From Isoetes engelmannii (Eukaryota > Streptophyta > Lycopodiopsida > Isoetales > Isoetaceae), in contig JAANSK020257829.1 of the NCBI GenBank assembly GCA_011763485.2, forward strand, positions 1 through 22,478: a DNA stretch of 22,478 bases, read 5' to 3'. The position numbers and the translations under genes are program-made. Below, in pieces: positions 1-7,676 of the stretch. The stretch's first letter is position 1; every line of letters starts with the position of its first letter. The notes under the pieces were generated by a model, which was not told where the DNA came from, did not search any database, and worked only from the letters and a program-made list of their open reading frames with translations.

Positions 1-32
1 TTTATATCTCTAAATACCAAATGGGAATCTTT

Positions 33-719
33 ATGAAAAAAATATTTTCAATGTCTGTCGCCCTGTTTTTTTGTATGGCTGTTTTTGGCCAGCGTATTTC
101 AAAAATTACCATAACCGGCAGCGGTTCGGTAAGTGATATTGTTATAGGGCTGGATGAAAATGTACAGGTGTATATTTCAAAGGAAGGCCAGATCAGCAAA
201 TGGGGGTTTGACCGTTTTATTGGTACACAGGAAAATTACAATGATTATTTAGAGCCTTATGTGGGCAGGGTAGAGTACTATTCTGAAAATGATGATGTTT
301 TATTACGTGGCAAAGTAAAATATATTGGTAAAACATTACTTAGCTATTTTCCATCGTATGAAATAGAATCTTTAAGAGGTAAATTAAAAAGCATTGGATC
401 ATTAAATATGGCTTATTACCAGGCACCTTACGCTGACAAAGCTATGGCTGGTAGTTTGAAAACAATCGGACAGCAGAATATTGAGTGGTATGCATCTTAC
501 GAAAATGAAGGCCTGCGTGGAAAACTTAAAAATGTAGGCGGTACAGCAATTACTTTTTATGGAGCGTTTGAAGACAAGGCCTTTCGTGGTAAACTGAAAA
601 GCATTGGCAGCAATTACTTCACTTATTATTCATCATCCGAACAATTCAGTGGCAGCATAAAGAGCGGAGCAAGCACCGTTACTGCCAATGGGGTTAAGTT
701 TTATATCAGAGGATGGTAA
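33..719 (+). CDS. Secreted protein of degenerate ~23-residue repeats, function unknown
   Basis: The 228-residue product starts with a clear Sec signal peptide (MKKIFSMSVALFFCMAVFGQ, cleavage likely before the Q). I chose the ATG at 33 over the in-frame ATG at 21 because it puts the lysines of the signal peptide at the very N-terminus. From about residue 85 the protein holds five or six imperfect repeats of 21-25 residues built on the core L-R-G-K-L-K-S-I-G followed by an aromatic pair (SYF, AYY, EWY, TFY, TYY). This spacing suggests stacked beta hairpins, possibly a small solenoid or surface-exposed sheet. No catalytic motif, lipobox or T9SS sorting domain is visible. I do not recognise the family. 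The gene ends just before a strong terminator and converges on the phosphoesterase gene. Confidence 0.8.
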   Translation: MKKIFSMSVALFFCMAVFGQRISKITITGSGSVSDIVIGLDENVQVYISKEGQISKWGFDRFIGTQENYNDYLEPYVGRVEYYSENDDVLLRGKVKYIGKTLLSYFPSYEIESLRGKLKSIGSLNMAYYQAPYADKAMAGSLKTIGQQNIEWYASYENEGLRGKLKNVGGTAITFYGAFEDKAFRGKLKSIGSNYFTYYSSSEQFSGSIKSGASTVTANGVKFYIRGW

Positions 720-741
720 GTTTAAATAATAACTTTACAGT

Positions 742-771
742 AATGGTTCGTGTTTTACACGAACCATTTTT
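742..771 (+). terminator. Intrinsic terminator between convergent genes
   Basis: A perfect 12-bp stem (AATGGTTCGTGT with ACACGAACCATT) closes a three-T loop and is followed by TTTTTA. It lies 22 bases after the stop of the repeat-protein gene and directly before the 3' end of the convergent phosphoesterase gene. The downstream T tract favours termination of rightward transcription; the other strand has no comparable T run. Confidence 0.85.
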
Positions 772-773
772 AT

Positions 774-1889
774 TTATTTCAGGTTACAATCCTTATTACT
801 GGTATAGTTAGGATAAGGGTTTCCATTTTTGCTCCAGGTTAAAATCGTGCTATCCCTGGTTGTAAAATTTACCGGAGAAGGTATTCTGTAATAAGGCTTT
901 TGTTTTGTAAAGCCCCGTGATACCAATTGCACTTTTCCGCTTTTTAAAATATTGATAACCGAGTAACCAAAGAATTTTGCTTCGCCCTGGCTGCCCGCAT
1001 TACCGGCAATGATCTGGTAGGTACCTGTATCAGCCGGTAATTGCCAGCGTTGGTAATCATGCTCATGCGCCGATAACATGGCTACAACACCGGCAGCATT
1101 AAATGCCGGCCAAAGCACCGGCCCTTCGGGCAATCCTTTATGCCCGGTGCAAGATTTGCCGCTTACATAATATGGTTTGTGGCCCAGTACAAAAATGTGT
1201 TCAATAGTTTTATCAGCTTTAAAACTGTTTATCATATTGAGAATTGAATCTGTTGGTACTATCCCCTCCAGGCCATGATGGTGTTGTGTGGTGGGAGGGT
1301 TATAGCTGTCTGTATTCATTACTATAAATGCCACATTATTCCGCACAAAGGAAAATGTCATTCTATTATCCAGGTTGGAAGTACTGGCTATCTGTTTACG
1401 GTCGGCCGGCATATAAGGTGCCATGTATCTTAACCATACATCAGCCGATCCTTTTAATGGCTTTTCAGATCCATCAAGCATTTCATGATTACCAGGCACG
1501 GCAACTATTTCAATGCCCGATGTAGAGATCTTACTGAATTTTGTGTCCTTATATTGAGCCACCCAGGCGCTGAGCTGATTATGCAGATCCATGGTATCTG
1601 TTTCGCCAAGCACAACATCGCCCAGCAAAAAGAAAAGAGATGGCTTATTTGCCAGCGCAGTAATATCGTTAAATATATTTTGCAGTGCCAGTACGTTTGC
1701 CGTAGAAGCATTGGATGAATCGCCACGGTCAACACGGTTACAGCCCATAAATGCAAAGCTGTAAACAACCGGATCATTTGTAAGTACAACAGATGATTCA
1801 ACCATGGGTTTATCTGCTTCTTTTTTTGAATCGTTGCACGACGCAAGCAGTAATACCAAACCTGCTGCAAATAGTTTTACTTTTTTCAT
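774..1889 (-). CDS. Calcineurin-like metallophosphoesterase lipoprotein
   Basis: The 371-residue product has a type II signal peptide with lipobox LLASC (Cys18), so it should be a lipid-anchored envelope protein. Metallophosphoesterase motifs are seen in order: GD at 90-91, GNHE at 133-136, LGHKP near 235-239 and AHEHDYQRW at 274-282. These normally ligate a two-metal centre that hydrolyses phosphoesters. The usual first block, D-x-H, is not evident. In its place near the mature N-terminus is GCNRVD (49-54), so the first metal site may be built differently. The overall layout resembles purple-acid-phosphatase-like secreted phosphoesterases. The substrate cannot be told from sequence. The gene is monocistronic as far as can be seen and shares a terminator region with the convergent upstream gene. 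Confidence 0.85.
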   Translation of the reverse strand: MKKVKLFAAGLVLLLASCNDSKKEADKPMVESSVVLTNDPVVYSFAFMGCNRVDRGDSSNASTANVLALQNIFNDITALANKPSLFFLLGDVVLGETDTMDLHNQLSAWVAQYKDTKFSKISTSGIEIVAVPGNHEMLDGSEKPLKGSADVWLRYMAPYMPADRKQIASTSNLDNRMTFSFVRNNVAFIVMNTDSYNPPTTQHHHGLEGIVPTDSILNMINSFKADKTIEHIFVLGHKPYYVSGKSCTGHKGLPEGPVLWPAFNAAGVVAMLSAHEHDYQRWQLPADTGTYQIIAGNAGSQGEAKFFGYSVINILKSGKVQLVSRGFTKQKPYYRIPSPVNFTTRDSTILTWSKNGNPYPNYTSNKDCNLK

Positions 1890-2064
1890 TTTGCTAGATT
1901 ATTAATAAGATAAAATGGCTGATTTAGACAGGGAAACGAAAGATTTAGCTATATGCTATATTAGTACAATATAAACAATAGTTTAATGCAAAACAATAAA
2001 TGATGGGGTAACAAATTAACCGGGTAGGGTAGCTGGCTATCGTTTGATCATAAAAATGAAAGGG

Positions 2065-2424
2065 TTACTGCACTTTGATCTGCTCCGGCTTTTCAATCAC
2101 TATCTCTGGTCTTTCTTTGTATAAAATGATACGGCCCGTAATACATATTTCTTTATCCAACAGGTCTTCTACTTTTGTTGTAAAAAGCGCCCGGGTGGTT
2201 TCCCAGATCACAACAGTAAGTAGCTGGTTTGGATGATTGGCACCAATATTTAAAAAGGTTGGTTTGTTTTTAGAATTCTCAAAATACCGCATACCCCCAA
2301 CTTTTCCGCAAACAGTAACACTGTCGCCAATATGCTTGCTTACATCTTCTAACTTGATAGTGGTTTGTGCATTAACGGCTACAGCACAAAAAAAACTGAG
2401 CAGGGTAATAATAACAGGTTTCAT
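2065..2424 (-). CDS. Small secreted OB-fold-like protein
   Basis: The product has 119 residues with a Sec signal peptide ending AVNAQ (about residue 20). The mature part begins with a helix-like LEDVSKHIGD, then strands of the kind seen in OB folds: VTVCGKVGG, a strand FLNIGANHP, the strand LLTVVIW, and a final strand CITGRIILYKERPEIVI. This pattern (V-x-G-K-V, then a 'hPxx-LTVVI' strand, then a 'G-x-I' strand) is typical of small exported OB-fold proteins in Bacteroidota. Ligand and role are unknown. It is divergently transcribed from the L,D-transpeptidase-like gene, with an 85-base shared upstream region that carries a good -7 promoter element for this gene. Confidence 0.7.
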   Translation of the reverse strand: MKPVIITLLSFFCAVAVNAQTTIKLEDVSKHIGDSVTVCGKVGGMRYFENSKNKPTFLNIGANHPNQLLTVVIWETTRALFTTKVEDLLDKEICITGRIILYKERPEIVIEKPEQIKVQ

Positions 2425-2440
2425 TAATTTTATTTAATTG

Positions 2441-2448
2441 CAAAACTA
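2441..2448 (-). promoter_or_regulatory. Bacteroidota-type -7 promoter element
   Basis: The minus strand reads TAGTTTTG, an exact match to the Bacteroidota -7 consensus TAnnTTTG, with its proximal edge 17 bases from the ATG of the OB-fold gene. The -33 TTTG element is not clear at the expected spacing, so the call rests on the -7 box and its position. Confidence 0.45.
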
Positions 2449-2509
2449 CCATAATTAACTACAGCTTTCTTTTATTTGCTTATTTTCATATCTGTTAAAT
2501 GTTCAAAAA

Positions 2510-3199
2510 ATGTATAAGGTTATATCTGCTGTTTTAATTGTACTGTTGCTTGCAGGCAATATTTATTTTTATCTGAAAAGCCGGGAAAAGCCCACACCGG
2601 CAGCAGAAGAAAAAAGCAGGATGGTAAACAAAACATCAGCAGTTTCTTTTACTGCAAAATATGCTGTGGCTGCTTACAATTTAAAAAATGAAATGATGAG
2701 GGTTGACAGCAGCCGCAATGATCTTGAATTGTATGCTGCAAAAAAGAAATGCAATACAAAGTATGCTTTTGTGATTAATATGCGTATCCCTTCTTATAAA
2801 AAGAGGTTTTTTGTTTTTGATCTAAAAAATGACAGCATTCTTGATTCGGGCTATGTAGCACATGGCACCGGTTCTGAAACTTTCCGCAACGAACTGGTGT
2901 TTTCAAATGTGCCTGACAGCCGCTGCACATCACTCGGAAAATATAAGATAGGCGCTTCATACAAAGGTATGTATGGCTTTTCATACCGCCTGCACGGTTT
3001 AGACAGCACCAACAACAAAGCATTAGAACGGGCCATTGTCTTACACGGCCATAGTTGCATACCTGCAAAAGCCTACGATGATTATCCACTCTGTTTCAGT
3101 TATGGATGCCCTATGGTTTCTGTGAATTTTCTGCAAACCTTAAAAGGTTACATTTCCAAACAGGGTAAGGAGCCAATATTGCTTTCAATTATCTATTGA
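2510..3199 (+). CDS. L,D-transpeptidase-like murein protein (YkuD_2 type)
   Basis: This 229-residue protein has one N-terminal hydrophobic segment (residues 3-20) with no clear cleavage site, so it is probably a membrane anchor facing the periplasm. The C-terminal half carries the L,D-transpeptidase signature: LHGHS with His179, and SYGCP with Cys200 followed by V203. Upstream it has the substrate-cleft region KRFFVFDLKNDSIL and YVAHGTGS. This matches the Bacteroidota 'murein L,D-transpeptidase catalytic domain family' (PF13645-like) in order and length. Such enzymes form or cleave 3-3 peptidoglycan crosslinks, or attach proteins to murein; the exact activity here is inferred. The gene is alone on its strand. 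The following 246 bases to the next gene hold no recognisable feature. Confidence 0.87.
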   Translation: MYKVISAVLIVLLLAGNIYFYLKSREKPTPAAEEKSRMVNKTSAVSFTAKYAVAAYNLKNEMMRVDSSRNDLELYAAKKKCNTKYAFVINMRIPSYKKRFFVFDLKNDSILDSGYVAHGTGSETFRNELVFSNVPDSRCTSLGKYKIGASYKGMYGFSYRLHGLDSTNNKALERAIVLHGHSCIPAKAYDDYPLCFSYGCPMVSVNFLQTLKGYISKQGKEPILLSIIY

Positions 3200-3445
3200 T
3201 GGACTCTTTTTGCAGGCCTGTTTTCATAAAAATGCAGGGAGTTGTTTTGTATATTTAAATTGATGAATGATTTACGGTTGCATATTCATCATACAAAACG
3301 TTTTTTAACGTTATATGCAATATCGGGCTTTAAAGTATCATAATGGTAGGTTTATCCACACCTGTTGGTTTATAAATTATCCCGGATACATATTAAATTT
3401 TTACCTTGAAAAAAATTAGTTTTCAACTTTACCCCCAATGCTGTT

Positions 3446-6400
3446 ATGAAAAATATTTTTACAATTGTTTTTTTAAGTTTTGTTTTTTTATCCTGTAATA
3501 CAATAAACAAAGACAGTAGAATTTTCGAAAAAGAAGAGAATGAAAAAGACGGAGCCAGGGAAGCTATTGAACGGGATATTTTAATGATGAAAGATCCTGC
3601 GTTAGGTTACATACCTACAGAGAGGCTCTTAAAAGCGAAACTATACCGAGACCAATTATGGCAATCGCAAAATAATGCGGCCATAAGTGGAATAAGCTGG
3701 AGGTCACTTGGTCCGGCAAACCTGGGTGGAAGAACCCGTGCCATACTGATTGATGCAAATGATGCTACCGGCAATACCATTTGGGCAGGAAGCGTGGGCG
3801 GTGGCCTTTGGAAAACAACGGACATAACTGCTGCGTCACCAAACTGGGCTCCTGTTGATGATTTTTTTGCAAATCTGGCCATTACATCCATTGCACAGGA
3901 TCCATCAACACCTGCAACCATGTATTTCTGCACAGGCGAACAGGGTTATGGAAACCTTGATGCTATCAGGGGGCTGGGCGTATGGAAGAGTACTAACAGT
4001 GGTGCAACATGGAATCAGCTTGCCTTTACAACGGCTGCAATTTTTAATCATTGTCAAAAAATCGCAGTAAACAGTTCAGGCCATATTCTGGTGGCAACTG
4101 GAACTGGCGGGCTGCAGCGTTCAACAGACGGGGGCACCACTTTTAATAAAGTGCTTGGCACTGGTCTGGGTATCACAGGCGCTTCAAGTAATTTTTGTTA
4201 CGATGTAGACATTGCTGCCAATGGAGATATTTATGCCACGCTGGATGGCTCCATTCATAAATCAACCAATGCAGGAGCTACCTGGGGAGCAGCGCAAACT
4301 GTACCAATTACGCTAAGCAGGGTTGAACTGGCCTGTGCCCCCAGCGATGCAAATTACGTGTATGCCCTGGTTGAGAACGGGAATGTTGTAAATGGGATAT
4401 TAAGAACAACAAATGGCGGAACCACCTGGACATCACGCACAGAACCTGCAGATGCTGATCCGGGATGCCCGGCGGCTGATTTCTCAAACGGACAAGCATG
4501 GTATGACCTTAGTATTGCTGTAGACCCCAATCACAGGGATTCTGTTTTTGTGGGCGGGCTCGATATTTTTAAATCAACTGATGGGGCAGCCACCTGGACA
4601 CAGATAGGGCATTGGTATGGCGGCTTTGGCTTTCCTTATGTTCATGCCGATCAGCATAATATTGTGTTTAAACCAGGCAGTTCTTCAATAGCTTATTTTA
4701 CAAATGATGGAGGCGTTTTCCGTACAGCCGATGCAAATGTGGCAGCGCCAACTATGGTTGACAAAGGGCTTAATTATATCACTTCCCAGTTTTATGCCTG
4801 TGCCCTGCACCCGACAGCTTTCTCCAGCTACGCACTGGCTGGTACCCAGGATAATGGTACACACCAGTTTACGCAGCCGGTCTTGCAAAATACAGTAGAA
4901 GTAACAGGGGGCGACGGGGCCTTTTGCCATATTGATCAGGATCAGCCGCAATTTCAGTTTACCCAGTATGTGTATAATGATTATTTCCGTTCAACAGATG
5001 GTGGAACCAGTTGGACGAACGTTACAAGCGGAGGCACCGGACTTTTCATTAATCCTTCGGATTATGATGATGTGAATAACAGATTGTATGCTTCCCATAA
5101 TGCTAATCAGTATCTGCGTTGGGATGACCCACAAACCGGGGCAACCTTTACAGCAGTTGCAGCAGCCGGGTTTGGCGGACAAGTTTCTGCAGTAAAAGTA
5201 TCGCCTAACACCAATAACCGGGTATTTTTTGGTATAACCAACGGCGATGTTTTCAGGGTTGATAATGCCAATACAGGTGCGCCCACCATTACCAACATCA
5301 GTACTGCTAGCCTTCCGGCCGCATATCTTACCTGCGTAGAAGTAGAATCAGGTAATGATAATCACATCATACTTACTTATTCCAATTATGGTGTTAACAG
5401 TGTTTGGGAAACTACCAACGGTGGCACTCTTTGGACAAGCGTAGAAGGCAACCTGCCTGATATGCCCATACGCTGGGCGCTCTTCAACCCTAATAATAAC
5501 GACCAGGTAGTACTGGCAACGGAGTTGGGTGTATGGAGTACTGATAACTTAAATGCAGGGGCAACGGTATGGGGCGCAAGCAACAGCGGGCTGGCCAACG
5601 TAAGAGTAGATATGTTACAGATAAGAACTTCTGACAAACTGATGATAGCGGCCACACATGGCCGTGGAATTTTCTCATCAGACATATTTACATCACCTAC
5701 AGCTTTATTTACGGCAGATAAATTTACTACGTACCAAGGTGTGCCGGTAAACTTTACCAGTAATTCATATAAGGGCACATCCTGGAGCTGGAACTTTGGT
5801 GATGCAGGTACATCAATTTCTGAAAATCCAAGCCATACGTATGCAACGGCCGGCAAGTTCAATGTAACTCTTACCATTAACAGTGGTGCATCCACTTTAA
5901 CCAAAACAGCCTTTATACACGTTTTACCCAACAGGGGCACGCCATATACCCTTGCACAGGGTGGTAATTTTGAGAGCAATGCCAATGATTTTGGTTCAAC
6001 AAGCATAAGAGGCAGCATTGATAAGTGGGAGAGAGGTATTCCCACCAATTTCCTCACAACCGTAAACTCGCCTGCAAATGCCTGGAAAACCGACCTGGAT
6101 GCAGACCTTACACAGGGAGATTATGCCTGTGCATTCATGACGCCTAATTACAATTTTTCATCTGCCACATCTGGCTACCTGATGCGCTTCAGGCGGAGTA
6201 TGGAAATAGCATTCTGCAATGCCCCTGTTGCAGTACAGGTACAGTATACATTGAACAAAGGAACTACCTGGACAAGGCTCGGTATAAATGCAGATCCGGC
6301 TGCAACCAACTGGTATAACCGTGGGCCTGCTACCGGCTGCCCGATTGACGCTGCAGTTTTTCCCGATCGATATGGATGGACAGTAACATCCAATAATACG

Positions 6401-7090
6401 CTTTGTACCTATAATCTTGATTTCCTTGCTGGCAACCCCAATGTAGCATTCAGGTTTGTTTTATCGGTAGCATCAGGCTACAGTGCAGGAGGGTATGCTG
6501 TTGACGGTTTTATGATAGATGACTTTGAAATTCAGGGGCCATTTAATACATCGCTGGCAGTAAACCTCGTTAATTTTGCAGCAAATAAAAAAGAGAATGA
6601 TGCATTTATAAACTGGAATACAGCAAATGAGGTAGATATAAGTAATTATGTTTTGGAGAAAAGTTATGATGCAGCAAACTTTTCACCTGTGACTTCATTA
6701 CCGGCAAAAAACAATACAGCCAATACATATACTTATATAGATGTAAATGCAGTTACCAATGCCGGTACTTCAAAATATATTTATTACCGTTTAAAAATTA
6801 CAGATAAAACCGGGCGCATTAAATACAGTGAAATTGCAAAACTTACTTTAAGCAAAACAGGCCCGCAAATTACCATTGGCCCCAATGTTTTTACGGGTTT
6901 CGTATCAGTATACTCAAATGAAACAATTAAGAATGTGCAGGTGTATGATATGAATGGTAAACTGATTCACCAAACGGCAAATATAATCGGCAACAAGATC
7001 TACCTGCCGGATAATTTGCCCAAAGGCATGTATATATTTAAAATTATAACTCCGGGCGGAACTGTTACGAAAAAACTGGTAAAGGGATAA
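3446..7090 (+). CDS. Giant Asp-box beta-propeller/PKD protein with type A T9SS sorting domain
   Basis: The 1214-residue product begins with a signal peptide ending FLSC (Cys17), a good lipobox. A propeptide-like stretch follows with DPALGYIPTERL (50-61), a form of the DPxTGxVPxxRL motif found in many secreted Bacteroidota propellers. Seven Asp-box (BNR) motifs are seen: near 181, 225, 272, 320, 376, 515 and 655 (for example RSTDGGTTF). They indicate one or two VPS10/sortilin-like beta propellers over about 85-745. Next come a PKD domain (752-826, SWNFGD), a jelly-roll or MAM-like region (840-1030, ending VDGFMIDDFEI), a fibronectin-III-like domain (1037-1135) and a type A sorting domain (1140-1214, ending KKLVKG). 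The sorting domain directs export through the outer-membrane T9SS. Function may be adhesion or polymer binding; no catalytic residues are recognised. The lipobox combined with a T9SS signal is unusual. Confidence 0.9.
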   Translation: MKNIFTIVFLSFVFLSCNTINKDSRIFEKEENEKDGAREAIERDILMMKDPALGYIPTERLLKAKLYRDQLWQSQNNAAISGISWRSLGPANLGGRTRAILIDANDATGNTIWAGSVGGGLWKTTDITAASPNWAPVDDFFANLAITSIAQDPSTPATMYFCTGEQGYGNLDAIRGLGVWKSTNSGATWNQLAFTTAAIFNHCQKIAVNSSGHILVATGTGGLQRSTDGGTTFNKVLGTGLGITGASSNFCYDVDIAANGDIYATLDGSIHKSTNAGATWGAAQTVPITLSRVELACAPSDANYVYALVENGNVVNGILRTTNGGTTWTSRTEPADADPGCPAADFSNGQAWYDLSIAVDPNHRDSVFVGGLDIFKSTDGAATWTQIGHWYGGFGFPYVHADQHNIVFKPGSSSIAYFTNDGGVFRTADANVAAPTMVDKGLNYITSQFYACALHPTAFSSYALAGTQDNGTHQFTQPVLQNTVEVTGGDGAFCHIDQDQPQFQFTQYVYNDYFRSTDGGTSWTNVTSGGTGLFINPSDYDDVNNRLYASHNANQYLRWDDPQTGATFTAVAAAGFGGQVSAVKVSPNTNNRVFFGITNGDVFRVDNANTGAPTITNISTASLPAAYLTCVEVESGNDNHIILTYSNYGVNSVWETTNGGTLWTSVEGNLPDMPIRWALFNPNNNDQVVLATELGVWSTDNLNAGATVWGASNSGLANVRVDMLQIRTSDKLMIAATHGRGIFSSDIFTSPTALFTADKFTTYQGVPVNFTSNSYKGTSWSWNFGDAGTSISENPSHTYATAGKFNVTLTINSGASTLTKTAFIHVLPNRGTPYTLAQGGNFESNANDFGSTSIRGSIDKWERGIPTNFLTTVNSPANAWKTDLDADLTQGDYACAFMTPNYNFSSATSGYLMRFRRSMEIAFCNAPVAVQVQYTLNKGTTWTRLGINADPAATNWYNRGPATGCPIDAAVFPDRYGWTVTSNNTLCTYNLDFLAGNPNVAFRFVLSVASGYSAGGYAVDGFMIDDFEIQGPFNTSLAVNLVNFAANKKENDAFINWNTANEVDISNYVLEKSYDAANFSPVTSLPAKNNTANTYTYIDVNAVTNAGTSKYIYYRLKITDKTGRIKYSEIAKLTLSKTGPQITIGPNVFTGFVSVYSNETIKNVQVYDMNGKLIHQTANIIGNKIYLPDNLPKGMYIFKIITPGGTVTKKLVKG

Positions 7091-7136
7091 TGTTATAATT
7101 GAATAGTCCTTAAATAGATTGGAAATTCTTAAATAG

Positions 7137-7169
7137 TCCCGGTTGCCGCAGGTAGCCGGGATTTTTTTT
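7137..7169 (+). terminator. Intrinsic terminator of the propeller gene
   Basis: TCCCGG and CCGGGA form a 6-bp GC-rich stem around a 13-base loop, followed directly by eight T residues. It lies about 46 bases after the stop codon, in the right orientation for the large T9SS gene. Confidence 0.75.
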
Positions 7170-7183
7170 ATATCAAAACAAAA

Positions 7184-7233
7184 AAGCCTTAAAGTGCAAT
7201 CCAACGGGTATACCGGCTGCTGCTTCAAGGCTT
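7184..7233 (-). terminator. Possible leftward terminator hairpin
   Basis: AAGCCTT (7184-7190) pairs with AAGGCTT (7227-7233), with partial extension inward. Read on the minus strand the hairpin is followed by TTTTTTG and TTTT. It would stop transcription coming leftward from the 7260-7670 gap, which suggests that something there is transcribed. The loop is long (36 bases), so confidence is low. Confidence 0.35.
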
Positions 7234-7259
7234 AAAAACAGGTAAGCAATTTCATTATT

Positions 7260-7500
7260 ACATTCTTATAACTTCAGAGTTCGATAAAACCAAATCCAAT
7301 ATCATAAACCAAAGATATGCTCTGTATATACTTAAAACCAGCGTTGTTATACCTGAAATAAAAATCAGGTGAAAATACCTGCCTTTCTTTAGGAAGATGA
7401 TGCCGAAAGCAAAGCCGCCCATGCATAAGCATGGGCAGCTTTACTTTTAGAAAACCCCTGGAACTACCCGCCGTCCATGTAAAAAGTTGTTCAAACATTA
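7260..7500. repeat. Candidate recurrent intergenic element within a 586-base gene-free stretch
   Basis: The gap from 7091 to 7676 has no convincing gene. A 74-codon minus-strand reading frame (7274-7498) is open, but it lacks a signal, domain or codon pattern I trust. Inside this area lies a long hairpin at 7411-7442. Read leftward, one frame across that hairpin gives AAHAYAWAALLSASSS, a peptide I recall from spurious predictions in other Bacteroidota genomes. That recollection suggests a dispersed conserved repeat or structured RNA rather than a gene. It also contains two overlapping, mutually exclusive small hairpins at 7351-7381. Element boundaries are approximate, and the dispersed nature is from memory, not from a search. 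Confidence 0.4.
7411..7442. other. 14-bp near-perfect hairpin with four-base loop
   Basis: AAAGCCGCCCATGC and GCATGGGCAGCTTT pair over 14 positions with one mismatch, around the loop ATAA. A short TTTT follows on the plus strand four bases later. The stem is too long and GC-rich to be chance. It could be a terminator, a processing site or the core of a repeated element. Confidence 0.75.
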
Positions 7501-7547
7501 AGGCATATGGGCGGATAAGAATGTATAATTGCCGGTTGTATTTGTCT

Positions 7548-7591
7548 GTTTACAAACAGCTTGCTTTACCAGTCTCATGCTGTTTGTAAAC
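7548..7591. other. Perfect 13-bp inverted repeat downstream of the two-component operon
   Basis: GTTTACAAACAGC (7548-7560) is matched exactly by GCTGTTTGTAAAC (7579-7591) across an 18-base spacer. It lies about 85 bases past the stop codon of the response-regulator gene. There is no T tract on either side, so it is not a classic intrinsic terminator. It may be an mRNA 3'-end stabilising hairpin or a protein-binding operator. Confidence 0.7.
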
Positions 7592-7676
7592 CAAAGAGAA
7601 GAAATATGTGCAGGAAAAAACAGCGTTTTTATACGGTTTTTTGAAACAGGTATAACTACGTGGTTTGGGTAATAAA

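Noticed and set aside
5386-6057. 223-codon open frame antisense to the large propeller gene
   Set aside because: It lies fully inside a gene with clear domains on the other strand, has no motif or signal, and its openness follows from the codon use of the sense gene.
7274-7498. 74-codon minus-strand ORF as a gene
   Set aside because: It runs through the long hairpin, has no ribosome-binding context, and the area behaves like a structured non-coding element. Kept only as part of the repeat feature.
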